A DNA stretch of 64,000 nt from Asticcacaulis excentricus CB 48 (GTDB taxonomy: Bacteria; Pseudomonadota; Alphaproteobacteria; Caulobacterales; Caulobacteraceae), in assembly GCF_000175215.2 (NCBI RefSeq), contig NC_014817.1, positions 1,251,950 to 1,315,949 on the forward strand, given 5' to 3'. Shown here piece by piece: positions 7,349-15,698 of this stretch. Positions within the stretch are counted from its first letter, which is position 1; the number at the start of each line of letters is the position of its first letter. The position numbers were made by a program, and so were the translations under genes. Below the pieces are notes generated by a model. It saw nothing but the letters and a program-made list of their open reading frames with translations, had not been told where the DNA came from and searched no databases.

Positions 7349-7972
7349 TTTGTCTCCTCCTGAGCGCATGCCAAAAAGTGTGAAACGGTTTTTGGACTCA
7401 CATGCGCGACCAAACACAAGATCAGCGCAGGTTTAGCCCATGTGGCGCGTATTAGTGTCAGCATAAGTGCGGGACGGCCCGCAAATCCGCAAAACTTTTG
7501 CGGGCGATGTGGATTTTGAGTTACGACCCTCATTTCCGGTCCTTACGCAGCCCTGACAAATACCGAGCCCCAACACATGCCGGGCTTATGCGCGGCGACG
7601 CGTCAGCGGTCGCTGTTCGCGCAAATGCGGCCCGGCGCGCGGCAAAATGTCTCCATAGGACAAGGTCTTAAGGAGCGTCCCCGACACGCAGCGGCCATGG
7701 CGCGGCGCAAATGCGGCGGCGCGCGGCCGAATACGGCCAAAGCGTGTTTTACCTGAAGGTGACACGCAAAGGGCGTGCTTCCCGATGGTTTACTTACCCC
7801 CCGGCCCGTAGCCTGGAACTCAGCCGGGGCGCTGTTGAGCCACACAGCTTGAACGCCCAGCACGCAGGCTTCGTCGCTTCGAAGTCACCGGCTGGTCTTA
7901 CGGTTCGCATCGGATACGCGGACCGAAAGCGCCACGGACACACATTCAACCGGAACCGAAAGGAACCCTACC
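7349..7972. other. 624-base intergenic region
   Basis: No convincing gene is seen. The sequence is GC-rich and contains two near-identical blocks, GCGCAAATGCGGC followed by GGCGCGCGGC (7619-7643 and 7705-7727). The promoters of tag and of the exported protein at 7973 must lie here, but I cannot place them. Confidence 0.4.
7619..7727. repeat. Short direct repeat pair
   Basis: GCGCAAATGCGGC occurs at 7619-7631 and 7705-7717, each followed by a GGCGCGCGGC block (copy 1 has two extra bases). The starts are 86 bases apart. Function unknown. Confidence 0.5.
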
Positions 7973-8446
7973 ATGACCCGCTTTAACCTGACGACCAAGA
8001 TCGCCGCCTTCGCTATCGCCAGTGCCGCCGTCTCCATCACCCCGGCCCTGGCGCAGACCGCGCCTTCGACGACCCAACCTTCGACCGACGCGACCGCGAC
8101 CGCCGAAGCGCCGGCCGCCTCCACCACCCTGACCGGCAAGATCGCCGCTGCGGGCCAGAAGGCCGGCACCTTCACGCTGCAAGTCGGTGAAGCCCCTTCG
8201 GCCAAGGAAATCGCCGTTGACGCTTCGGCCGCGACCTCTGACGGTCAGCCCTTCGCCATCGGCGATGAAGTGACCGTGACGGGTACGCTGAGCGCCGATC
8301 AGACGGCCCTCAAGGCCTCGACGCTGGCCAAGTCGGGCGCTGCGGCGACCTCCGCCCCGGCGGACTCCTCGGCTTCGGACATGTCGTCTTCGCCGTCCAC
8401 GGAACCGGCTCCGGCTACGGAACCGGCCAGCAAGCCGGCCCAGTAA
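7973..8446 (+). CDS. Exported Ala/Thr/Ser-rich protein with DUF5666-like core
   Basis: A 157-residue predicted periplasmic protein. Residues 1-27 form a signal peptide ending ITPALAQ. A Thr/Ser/Ala-rich linker follows, then a compact beta-rich core (about 50-115) containing LTGKIAAAGQKAGTFTLQVG and IGDEVTVTGTL. This is the pattern of small OB-fold domains such as DUF5666. The tail is low-complexity Pro/Ala/Ser. The assignment of the core is by pattern only and no function is known. The gene is monocistronic, with an intrinsic terminator at 8540-8573. Confidence 0.7.
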   Translation: MTRFNLTTKIAAFAIASAAVSITPALAQTAPSTTQPSTDATATAEAPAASTTLTGKIAAAGQKAGTFTLQVGEAPSAKEIAVDASAATSDGQPFAIGDEVTVTGTLSADQTALKASTLAKSGAAATSAPADSSASDMSSSPSTEPAPATEPASKPAQ

Positions 8447-8539
8447 GTCAGCCCAGTAAGCCAGGTAGCTTAACCGGTGCCCCGTGGGGGCATCGGTCAG
8501 CCCCACCGCCCCTACGGGCACTGAGGGCAGAAACGAAAT

Positions 8540-8573
8540 CCCCGTCCGGTCACGCACCGGGCGGGGCTTTTTG
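8540..8573 (+). terminator. Intrinsic terminator
   Basis: CCCCGTCCGGT pairs with ACCGGGCGGGG (11 bp, one G.T) around a 5-base loop and is followed by CTTTTTG. It fits termination of the exported-protein gene ending at 8446. Confidence 0.8.
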
Positions 8574-8681
8574 ATGTGGATCGCCCGCGTGACGGGCTTT
8601 TTGTCACCATGACCCAGCCCGCGGATCGTATCCTTATACAGTGCCCCCTAAAGTAAAATTCAGTAAAAACAGGAGGATATT

Positions 8682-9011
8682 ATGAACGACTTTATAGCCA
8701 ACGGCCCCATAAGCGACTGGAACGACCATGACGCCTTCTGGCAGCGCGACTTTTCCAACCGCCCCTATGGCGCGGAAGACAGCTACGGTATTTTCCGTCC
8801 GGCCTATCGCTTCGGCTACGATCTCTATGGCGATCATGCCGGTACGGCCTTCAACGATCTGAGCGATGACGAACTGCGCAACCGTTGGGAGGCCTACCCC
8901 GAACGCGGTGACCTCAGCTGGGATCGGGCGCGTGACGCGGCCCGTGATGCCTATGCCCGTCGCGACATTGATCCGGCCCCGCGTCTGGAAACGGTTATCG
9001 ACGAGAACTAA
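8682..9011 (+). CDS. Hypothetical acidic 109-residue protein
   Basis: No family recognised. The protein is hydrophilic and acidic, with many aromatic residues in the first half and an Asp/Arg-rich second half (DLSDDELRNRWEAYPE, DRARDAARDAYARRDID). It has no signal peptide or membrane span, so it is probably cytoplasmic. A strong AGGAGG ribosome site before the ATG supports a real gene. The style resembles small stress-associated proteins, but that is only an impression. Confidence 0.75.
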   Translation: MNDFIANGPISDWNDHDAFWQRDFSNRPYGAEDSYGIFRPAYRFGYDLYGDHAGTAFNDLSDDELRNRWEAYPERGDLSWDRARDAARDAYARRDIDPAPRLETVIDEN

Positions 9012-9020
9012 TTGATTGGG

Positions 9021-11426
9021 TCAGAAGTGCCGGTTGACCGACAGCCACAGGGTGCGCGGCCTTAGCGGCGTATTCTGTGGCGCGGTGTCGAGCGCGAAGG
9101 GGTTACCATAGGCAAAACTGTTGCTCTTGTTGCCCGTCGCATTGGTGACGCGCAGGGCGATCGTATAGGGGCCCAGATCGGCACTGCTGCTGAGATCGAG
9201 ATTGGTATAGCCCTTCATGCGGATCACCCGCGTGATACCGTAGTTGAGCGGGGAGCCGTCGCGATACGAAAGCACTGCGGCATTTTCAAACGGCAGTCGC
9301 CACAGGCGCCGGCGCCATTGGGTGCTGAGGCTGACCATGCGCGGCGAAATATAGGGCATCCCTTCTTCCAGCACCTTGGGATAGACGGGGTTGGTCCTAT
9401 AAAGGTTGGGATCGCTGAACTGTGTGCGCACCTGCATTGTCAGGGTGTCGAACGGCCGCCAGCCGCCTTCGAGTTCGATCCCAGTGTTGCGGCCGTCGCC
9501 GATATTGAGCGTTACGGGCAGGCCTGTGGCGCGTAACTGATCCGACTGTATATCGCGCCATTCGATGTTATACAGGGCGGCATCGACCCGCAGCCGACCG
9601 TCCGGGGCGCGGTATTTCAAGCCCGCTTCGATACTGTGCAGGCGGTCGCCCTCATAGGTTGCGGGGATGATGGTCTTCTGCGCCGTGGTGGTGTTGAAGC
9701 CGCCGGTGCGAAACCCGTCCGACGACAGGGCATACAGCATCAGGGTGGTCGAGGGCTGATAGCTAAGCATCAGTTCGTGCGTCACTGGTGTGGCGTTGAT
9801 GACGCCGGTAATGCGGCCTGACTGAGCATAGTCCACAAGGCGCACCCTCGCGATGTCGCTCAGTGTGCGGTGACGCGACCTTTGCGCGCGCAAGCCTACT
9901 GACAGCGACCATTTAGGCGCAAAATCCCAGGTGACCTTGGCAAAGGCGGCCACATCGTCGATGCGGTCGGAACGGTCCTCATCATAGAGAGTGCGCCGCG
10001 TAAAGACGTCGATCAGAAGGGGGGTAAAGCTTTCTTCGCTCCGCGCCGCAAATACCCCAGCCAGCCAGCGCACCGGACGGTCGGGCGGCGACACGTAGCT
10101 GGCTTCCACACTCGACAGGCGAATGGTCTGGTCTTCCTCGAAGAAGAGGACGCCCGAATTGGGGATGGTGACGTAGCGCCCGATCGGTTGCGCGTCATAG
10201 CCGGAGTGAATCTTATGACTCAAGCGGTTGAGCGCCAGGCGCCACGTCCCCGAAGAAGTGTCGCGCGTCAGCCCGAGCGCCAGGTTCTGAAAGATATTGT
10301 CGTGGGGTTCGGCCAGAGACAGGGCGCGGCGGTAAGGGCCCATGCGGCCCACAACATACTGGCTGTTGGAGGAGCGCAGATCCTGCACCATTACGGTCGA
10401 ATCGAGCGTCAGGGTAGGGGTCGCCTGCCATTTGAACGAAAAGCGTCCGCCGGAACGTTCGGTATCGTTGCTGGCGTTCTTGGTCAGGGCCTCATCTTTG
10501 ATAAAACCCGCCGATTTTTCGTCCCAGATGACGGCACGCAGGGCCGCCTCGCCCGGCAGGGGCAGGTTGATCATGCCGGTGGTCCGCCACGACGGCTTGC
10601 CCTCAGAGGCGGTGCCGAGCGCCACTCCGGCTTCGGCTTCGAAATGATCGAGCTGCGGCTTGTTGGTGACCAGTCGCACGACACCGGACAGCGCGCCCTG
10701 GCCATAGAGGTTGCCCTGCGGTCCCTTGAGGACTTCGAGGTGCGCCATATCCACCAGCAGCAGGTCAGGGTCTGGCGCGTTATAGGTGATTGGCGTGTCG
10801 TCAAGATAAAGGCCGACCATCGACTGGGTGCGTCCGGTCAGTACACTGTCAGAGACGCCGCGCAGGAAGATCTTGTCACGGCCGGGCCCCAGATTGGTCA
10901 CCGTCATACCGGCCACGTGTGGCGCAAGGCTCGACAGGTCCGTATCATTGCCGGACAGGAGCGGTGGGGCTACTACGCTGACCCCGGCGGGGGTGTCGAA
11001 TAGACGGCTGGGGTGACGCACCACAATGAGCGGAATATCGTCATTGGACGGTGGTGGCGTGGGGCCGGCCACGGGGCGGGGTTGGGTCGCGCGCGTCTCG
11101 CGCACCAGACGGAAGGTCACGGCATCGATTCGCTCGACGCGGCAGCGACTGCCCACAACCAGCTTTCGCAACGCTGTATTCGCAGAAAAACGCCCCTTGA
11201 GGGGCCGCACGGTCGCCTCGCATTGCACCGGATCGACGCCGCCGATCGAAATTCCGCTGCGAGCTGCCAGCGACATCAGGGCTTGCGGCAGGGGGGAGGG
11301 GGGAAGGTTAAAGTCGTAGGCACGGTCGGAGGCCCGGGCCACTGGGGCCCCCAGTAGGGACGTGCAGAAACTAGCGGTCAGAAGCCCGGCGGCGAAGATA
11401 GATGGCGTCTGGCGTCGTGCGGGCAT
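9021..11426 (-). CDS. FecA-type TonB-dependent transducing receptor
   Basis: Outer-membrane TonB-dependent receptor of 801 residues. A signal peptide (1-32) is followed by an STN signalling domain (about 38-108, YDFNLPPSPLPQALMSLAARSG...). This periplasmic module lets FecA-type receptors signal through FecR. A plug domain follows (about 130-260, with DDTPITY, LEVLKGPQGNLYGQGALSG) and then a beta-barrel ending in SVNRHF. The last Phe suits outer-membrane assembly. Its start overlaps the end of the fecR-like gene by 56 bases, and no internal ATG would keep the signal peptide, so the overlap appears real. With the two genes upstream on the same strand it forms a complete cell-surface signalling unit. 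The ligand is unknown; similar receptors import ferric siderophores or carbohydrates. Confidence 0.92.
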   Translation of the reverse strand: MPARRQTPSIFAAGLLTASFCTSLLGAPVARASDRAYDFNLPPSPLPQALMSLAARSGISIGGVDPVQCEATVRPLKGRFSANTALRKLVVGSRCRVERIDAVTFRLVRETRATQPRPVAGPTPPPSNDDIPLIVVRHPSRLFDTPAGVSVVAPPLLSGNDTDLSSLAPHVAGMTVTNLGPGRDKIFLRGVSDSVLTGRTQSMVGLYLDDTPITYNAPDPDLLLVDMAHLEVLKGPQGNLYGQGALSGVVRLVTNKPQLDHFEAEAGVALGTASEGKPSWRTTGMINLPLPGEAALRAVIWDEKSAGFIKDEALTKNASNDTERSGGRFSFKWQATPTLTLDSTVMVQDLRSSNSQYVVGRMGPYRRALSLAEPHDNIFQNLALGLTRDTSSGTWRLALNRLSHKIHSGYDAQPIGRYVTIPNSGVLFFEEDQTIRLSSVEASYVSPPDRPVRWLAGVFAARSEESFTPLLIDVFTRRTLYDEDRSDRIDDVAAFAKVTWDFAPKWSLSVGLRAQRSRHRTLSDIARVRLVDYAQSGRITGVINATPVTHELMLSYQPSTTLMLYALSSDGFRTGGFNTTTAQKTIIPATYEGDRLHSIEAGLKYRAPDGRLRVDAALYNIEWRDIQSDQLRATGLPVTLNIGDGRNTGIELEGGWRPFDTLTMQVRTQFSDPNLYRTNPVYPKVLEEGMPYISPRMVSLSTQWRRRLWRLPFENAAVLSYRDGSPLNYGITRVIRMKGYTNLDLSSSADLGPYTIALRVTNATGNKSNSFAYGNPFALDTAPQNTPLRPRTLWLSVNRHF

Positions 11427-12330
11427 CGACCGGTAGAAACTCAGTTATACGCCCGGCAACCGCGGTCTGCGAATCGAGGGTCAGGATGGCATTCAGCCTC
11501 AACTGCGCGGCGTCGCCTTCGACGATGATCGGCTTTTCGAAATACCGGTTCAGGTCGGCGGCCACGTCAGACAGCGGCAGATTGCGATAGATAGCACGGG
11601 ATGATTGCCAGGCAAAGGCCTCCGCCGGATCGACCTTGGCCAGTTGCCGCGTGCCCGACGCTTCGCGGTAGGTGCCCAGATCACCGGGAAGAAGGCGCGA
11701 GGCCGCGCTGTGGTCGGCCATTTCGATCTGGCCTTCGCGCACGGCGACGCGCACCTCGCCATTGAAGCGGGCGACGTTGAATTCGGTGCCGATATCGGTG
11801 AGGGTCAGCTTACCGGTCAGCAGGCGAAACGGCTGATCGGCCTTGTGCGCTACGGTGACGGACACTTCGCCCTTGTCCAGCGTGACGGTGCGCGCAGAGC
11901 GCGTCATCTTCACTGAAAGGTGGGTATCGGTATTGAGCCTCAGCTGCGTCCCGTCAGCCAGCGTGATGGTTTGACGCTCGCCCTTATGCGTCGCGTAGGT
12001 CCGAACCGGCGACAGCGCGCCCGAGGCCATAAGGAAGACACCTGCAGCGACGGCGGTCAGACCCCCGACACCCATGGCCATCACTCCAAGCCGACGTGTC
12101 GGATTGCGAGGCGTCTGAGGCCGCACACTCGACCTTAGCGTTTGGACAGGCTCAGTCGCATCCAGCCCGCCCCACACGGTCAGGGCTTCGGCGTAGGCGC
12201 GGGCATGGCGCGGTGACATATCGAGCCAATCGGTCAGGGCAATGATGTCGAGCTCGCTGATCACGCCAGATTGCGCCCGGATCACCCAGTCGGCCGCTTC
12301 CGCTTCGATTTTCGCGTCGATGTCCGACAT
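11371..12330 (-). CDS. FecR-like anti-sigma/sigma regulator
   Basis: Inner-membrane signal transducer of 319 residues that relays receptor occupancy to the ECF sigma factor. An N-terminal cytoplasmic DUF4880-like region (1-60, WVIRAQSG...ALTDWLDMSPRHARAYAE) leads to one membrane span near residues 80-105. The periplasmic FecR domain follows (ITLADGTQLRLNTDT...DIGTEFNVARFNGEVRVAVREGQIEM). A C-terminal STN-like module (LPLSDVAADLNRYFEKPIIV) should contact the receptor's STN domain. It lies 74 bases after the sigma gene and overlaps the receptor gene. Confidence 0.92.
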   Translation of the reverse strand: MSDIDAKIEAEAADWVIRAQSGVISELDIIALTDWLDMSPRHARAYAEALTVWGGLDATEPVQTLRSSVRPQTPRNPTRRLGVMAMGVGGLTAVAAGVFLMASGALSPVRTYATHKGERQTITLADGTQLRLNTDTHLSVKMTRSARTVTLDKGEVSVTVAHKADQPFRLLTGKLTLTDIGTEFNVARFNGEVRVAVREGQIEMADHSAASRLLPGDLGTYREASGTRQLAKVDPAEAFAWQSSRAIYRNLPLSDVAADLNRYFEKPIIVEGDAAQLRLNAILTLDSQTAVAGRITEFLPVDARTTPDAIYLRRRASDR

Positions 12331-12404
12331 GGTTTGTGGCCTCTCTGACCAGATGACACCCTAATACGCCGTTACCCGTAAAAATTCCTTCGCACTGCGG
12401 ACGA

Positions 12405-12929
12405 TTAATTCAGCCGCCGACTTCGGTTTAGTGCGAGAAGGTGTTTAAGGGCGCTGCTGAGGTGTTTTTCGACCGAGCTGATCGAGATTTCGAGTCGGCG
12501 GGCTACCTCGGTCTGGCTTAGACCCTCCAGCTTGTGCATCCGGAAGATGTCACGCGTCCTTGGGGGGAGGGCGTCGATGTCGTTCAGCACGGCGCGCAGA
12601 GCCTGTCGTCCCCCGACCACGGCCTCGGCGTCCGGCGCAGCGTCGGCTTCGCCGGTCATTTGCGGGTTGAGCGCCTGCCACGCCTCTTCGCGCGCATCGC
12701 GCCGGGTCAGGGTGCGGCGGCGGTTGAGCCACAGATTGTTCGCCATGCGGAAGAGAAAGGCGAGAGGTTCCTCGATCTCCCCCTCAATGCCGCCACGCAT
12801 CAGGCGCAAATAGAGGTCCTGAAGCACGTCCTCGGCGCTCGCCTCGTCGCCGCACAGCCGCGTCAGGTAGCGCAGAAGCACGTCGCGTTTGGCGAAATAG
12901 ATTTCCGACAGGCGCGCGGTGGGGGTCAT
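12405..12929 (-). CDS. FecI-type ECF sigma factor
   Basis: RNA polymerase sigma factor of 174 residues with only sigma-2 and sigma-4. Region 2 spans about 8-75 (RYLTRLCGDEASAEDVLQDLYLRLMRG...LFRMANNLWLNRRR). Region 4 spans about 112-165 (IDALPPRTRDIFRMHKLEGLSQTEVARRLEISISSVEKHLSSALKHL) and includes the helix-turn-helix. The match to FecI-like factors and the sigma-FecR-receptor gene order indicate that it activates the downstream receptor gene when the receptor is occupied. The promoter lies in the divergent region 12930-13223. Confidence 0.93.
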   Translation of the reverse strand: MTPTARLSEIYFAKRDVLLRYLTRLCGDEASAEDVLQDLYLRLMRGGIEGEIEEPLAFLFRMANNLWLNRRRTLTRRDAREEAWQALNPQMTGEADAAPDAEAVVGGRQALRAVLNDIDALPPRTRDIFRMHKLEGLSQTEVARRLEISISSVEKHLSSALKHLLALNRSRRLN

Positions 12930-13084
12930 CGGCTCTCTGAGGCGTGATCGGGATACAGATATAAGGGCGAATTCCCTTCGCGGACAAGCCTTTATGCCCG
13001 GCCAAAGGATGTTAAAGTAAAAAAATCATAAAAATTTTTTGAAAGGGCATGAGGGTACGCGTTTCGGTCGGTGTCATCGCTACA

Positions 13085-13202
13085 GGAGGCTCCTCCGGAA
13101 GGTGACCATTCGTCCTGCGGGGGACAGTGGATGCCGGGGTCTCCATCTTAAACCTGAACCGGGCGTCGTGAATCTGCGACGTCCGGATTTTCTTCCGGTT
13201 TT
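13085..13202 (+). ncRNA. Candidate structured leader or small RNA
   Basis: The non-coding stretch before the glycosyltransferase gene holds GGAGG/CCTCC complementarity near 13086-13097. It also has a CGTCG/CGACG hairpin (13164-13181) and CCGGA-N6-TCCGG followed by TTTT (13183-13202), which is terminator-like and ends 21 bases before the start codon. The order suits an attenuator or a short RNA reading toward the gene. No known RNA family was recognised. Confidence 0.3.
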
Positions 13203-13223
13203 CCTCTGAGCGGGACCAGTGAC

Positions 13224-14234
13224 ATGCGTTTGCTGAACATCATGCTGACGAAGGCGAAGGGGGGAGACGGCCTGATGGCGCGCCACTACCACGACGCCCT
13301 AACGGCAGAAGGGTATGAGGTGCTCAGCATCGGCCATCCGGACGGCATGTTGTCCGATATGCTGGGTTTTCGTCCCCTCAACAACCGTTTCATTTCTGAC
13401 CCGATCTGCGCGCTGCGTCTGGCGGGCTATGCACGCAGCTTCCGCCCCGATCTGATTATTGCGCACGGCAACCGCGCCGGCCGCGCCTGTTTGCTGCCCT
13501 TCATCGGCACGCGCCAGCGCACGGTGCAGGTACTGCACACTCCGTCCTATAAACCACATCTGAAAGATTTGTCAGGCGCCTTGTGCGTGAGTGGCCGAGT
13601 GCGCGAAGGCGCTGAGACGCGATTTCCCGAGCTGCGCCTATTCGACGTGGCCAATTTCTCGCACTTGCGCGCCTTGCCAGTAAAATCAAAGCCCAATTCC
13701 GTGCCGGTGATCGGGGCCATGGGGCGCCTGCATTCGATTAAGGGCTTTGACCTGCTGCTCGAAGCCTGCGTCGAGCTGCGCGCCGCCGGTCAGCGGTTTG
13801 AACTGCGAATCGCCGGTGATGGGCCGGAACGTACGTCTTTGGAGGCCCTGACCCGACAGTTGCGCCTTGAGGACCATGTGCGTTTCTGTGGCTGGGCCGA
13901 AGACCCGCTGACCTTCCTGCATGGCGTCGATCTGTTTGTCGTGCCGTCGCGTGAAGAGTCGTTTGGTCTGGTCGTCATCGAAGCCCTGGCCGCCGGGGTG
14001 CCGGTGGTGGCGTCGGACACCGAAGGCCCGCGCGAAGTGCTGCGCGGGGGTCAGTTCGGAGCCCTGTTCCCCAAGGAAAACACCACCGCTCTGGCGCAGG
14101 CCCTGGGTGGTGTACTGGATAACGGGATGCAGTGGCTGCGTCGCGCCCGCGAAGCGCAGGCCTATGCCATAGACTCTTTCGGCTTTGAGGCGGGCCGTCG
14201 CCGCCTGCGCCGCACCGTCGAGGCGCTGGCGTGA
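13224..14234 (+). CDS. Glycosyltransferase, family 4 (GT-B)
   Basis: A 336-residue sugar transferase of the GT-B fold, using a nucleotide-sugar donor. The N-terminal half contains GGDGLMARHYHDAL (acceptor side). The C-terminal half has the donor-site pattern IGAMGRLHSIKGFDLLLEA (near residues 165-185), RIAGDGPER, and the E-x7-E element SREESFGLVVIEALAAGVPVVASDTEGPREVL. These match group 1 transferases such as WaaG or WsaF types. No signal peptide is present, so it acts on the cytoplasmic face. The stop codon overlaps the next gene's GTG start (GTGA), implying tight coupling with a GINT1-like partner. The product may be a surface glycan, glycolipid or holdfast-type polysaccharide, but this is inferred only. 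Confidence 0.88.
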   Translation: MRLLNIMLTKAKGGDGLMARHYHDALTAEGYEVLSIGHPDGMLSDMLGFRPLNNRFISDPICALRLAGYARSFRPDLIIAHGNRAGRACLLPFIGTRQRTVQVLHTPSYKPHLKDLSGALCVSGRVREGAETRFPELRLFDVANFSHLRALPVKSKPNSVPVIGAMGRLHSIKGFDLLLEACVELRAAGQRFELRIAGDGPERTSLEALTRQLRLEDHVRFCGWAEDPLTFLHGVDLFVVPSREESFGLVVIEALAAGVPVVASDTEGPREVLRGGQFGALFPKENTTALAQALGGVLDNGMQWLRRAREAQAYAIDSFGFEAGRRRLRRTVEALA

Positions 14235-15118
14235 TCGAACTCTGGCAGGCGGGGTTTGTTCCACGCCCTATTGACGATGTAGTGCGGACGCCGCCGCGCG
14301 CCGATGAGGTTATCTGGCTGCCGTCGCAGGGATCATTCCGCTTCGTCGCCGACCCGTTTGGTCTTAGTCGCGATGAGGGCCTGACCGTTTTTGCAGAGAC
14401 CTGGGATTACCGGGTCAAGCGCGGGGAAATTCATTACTTTCAATATGATAATGAGCATAAGCTTGTCGGTTCGGGCCCGGCCCTGATCACGCCTTTCCAC
14501 CTGTCCTATCCCTTCTTGATTGAGGAAGCGGGTGAACTCTATATGCTGCCCGAAGCGCACAAGAGTGGCGTTTTGACCCTCTATCGCTGCGAACGCTTCC
14601 CCGACCGCTGGGTGCCGGTCATGGCCCTGCTGGAGGTGCCCGCCATCGACGCCACCGTGGTCAAACATGACGGGCGCTGGTGGATGTTTTACGCCCTTCC
14701 GGGGGCTGAGCGGCGGGCCATGCGTGAACTGCATGTGGCCTATGCCGATAATCTGTTGGGGCCATGGCAGCCGCACGCCGCCAATCCGGTGCGGGCGGGT
14801 TTGGACACCTCACGCCCAGGCGGCACGCCCTTTGTCCGCGATGGTAGGCTGCACCTGCCCATGCAGGATTGCGTGGCGACCTATGGCGCGGCGATCAACC
14901 TGCTGCGTATCGACACCCTGACGCCGGACCGCTTCTGCGCCGGGCCGGTGGCGCGTCTGACGGGGCAGGGCCTGCTGGAAGGCTATGGCTGCGGTTTCCA
15001 CACTCTGTCCGGGCACGGAGGCGTGACCTTTATCGACGTCAAGCGTCTGCATCGCTCAGCGGCGGAACCGCTGATCAAGCTGCAATTCAAGTTGCGGAAG
15101 GCTCTGGGCAGGGGGTAA
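14231..15118 (+). CDS. GINT1 N-terminal-like beta-propeller protein
   Basis: A 295-residue protein resembling the five-bladed-propeller domain found at the N-terminus of plant glucosamine inositolphosphorylceramide transferase and in many bacterial surface-glycan clusters. The key pattern is FRFVADPFGLSRDEGLTVFAE, then LSYPFLIEEAGELYMLPEAH, TVVKHDGRWWMFYAL and a late PGGTPFVRDGRLHLPMQDC. These resemble GH43/32-like propeller blades, but clear catalytic carboxylates cannot be named. It starts with GTG inside the stop codon of the glycosyltransferase gene, so the pair likely works as a unit. Its 3' end overlaps convergent mug by 32 bases. The role (substrate binding, or modification during glycan or glycolipid synthesis) is unproven. 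Confidence 0.78.
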   Translation: MIELWQAGFVPRPIDDVVRTPPRADEVIWLPSQGSFRFVADPFGLSRDEGLTVFAETWDYRVKRGEIHYFQYDNEHKLVGSGPALITPFHLSYPFLIEEAGELYMLPEAHKSGVLTLYRCERFPDRWVPVMALLEVPAIDATVVKHDGRWWMFYALPGAERRAMRELHVAYADNLLGPWQPHAANPVRAGLDTSRPGGTPFVRDGRLHLPMQDCVATYGAAINLLRIDTLTPDRFCAGPVARLTGQGLLEGYGCGFHTLSGHGGVTFIDVKRLHRSAAEPLIKLQFKLRKALGRG

Positions 15119-15698
15119 CGGCCTGCGCCAAGTCGCGCCAAGCGGCCTCATCCCAGAAGCGCCGCGCTTGACCCGATGGCGACGGCAGAACCCTCAACGA
15201 CGTCTCTCCGGCCTTGCCCGCCTGCAGCCCCAGCGCAATCTTCCCCGTCGGCCGCTCCAGGAAAACACTGGCCGCCGTTTTTGAAGTAAAGGCCAGATGC
15301 TGCGGTGCATATGCCGCGATCTTGGCCGTTAAGGCCTCGGCATCCCATGCCTCTGCGGGCAGGTCCACATCATTGCCGTAGTGCGCCTTGCACAGGTCGG
15401 TCAGCCCGATCCCATAGTCGAGCAAACGTGGATAGTCGGTGGGTGCGAGTCGTTCAGGGGTCAGACCCACACCGTACAAGGTGCGCCAGAAAAAATTCCC
15501 CGGGTGGGCATAATAGGCACGCTTCTGCGCTGACACCCGCCCCAGCGCCGTGCCGCAAAAGACCAGTTTCAGCCCCGGCCGCAACAGGTCCGGCACCCTG
15601 TGCCCGTCAGGCAAAAGACCAGCACGGTTCAGGTGGGTCATGAGGTCCGGCTCAAAACAAGGGCCTCCGATGGGCAGCGGCTCAGCCCCTGCACCCAT
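15087..15698 (-). CDS. mug: Mug/TDG-type mismatch-specific DNA glycosylase
   Basis: A 203-residue DNA glycosylase of UDG family 2, which removes uracil or deaminated bases opposite guanine. Signature elements are LVFCGTALG (motif 1), YYAHPGNFFWRTLYGVGLTPERL, YGIGLTDLCK and the terminal PSPSGQARRF. The DNA-facing NPG of E. coli Mug is replaced by GTALG, so specificity may differ, for example toward hypoxanthine or other lesions. The ATG shares one base with the aroC stop (TAATG), supporting this start and translational coupling to aroC. It overlaps the end of the GINT1-like gene on the other strand. Confidence 0.88.
   Translation of the reverse strand: MGAGAEPLPIGGPCFEPDLMTHLNRAGLLPDGHRVPDLLRPGLKLVFCGTALGRVSAQKRAYYAHPGNFFWRTLYGVGLTPERLAPTDYPRLLDYGIGLTDLCKAHYGNDVDLPAEAWDAEALTAKIAAYAPQHLAFTSKTAASVFLERPTGKIALGLQAGKAGETSLRVLPSPSGQARRFWDEAAWRDLAQAVTPCPEPSAT

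Noticed and set aside
7946..8557. 203-codon Arg/Gly-rich frame opposite the exported protein
   Set aside because: The low-complexity composition is an artefact of the Ala/Thr/Ser-rich gene on the other strand.
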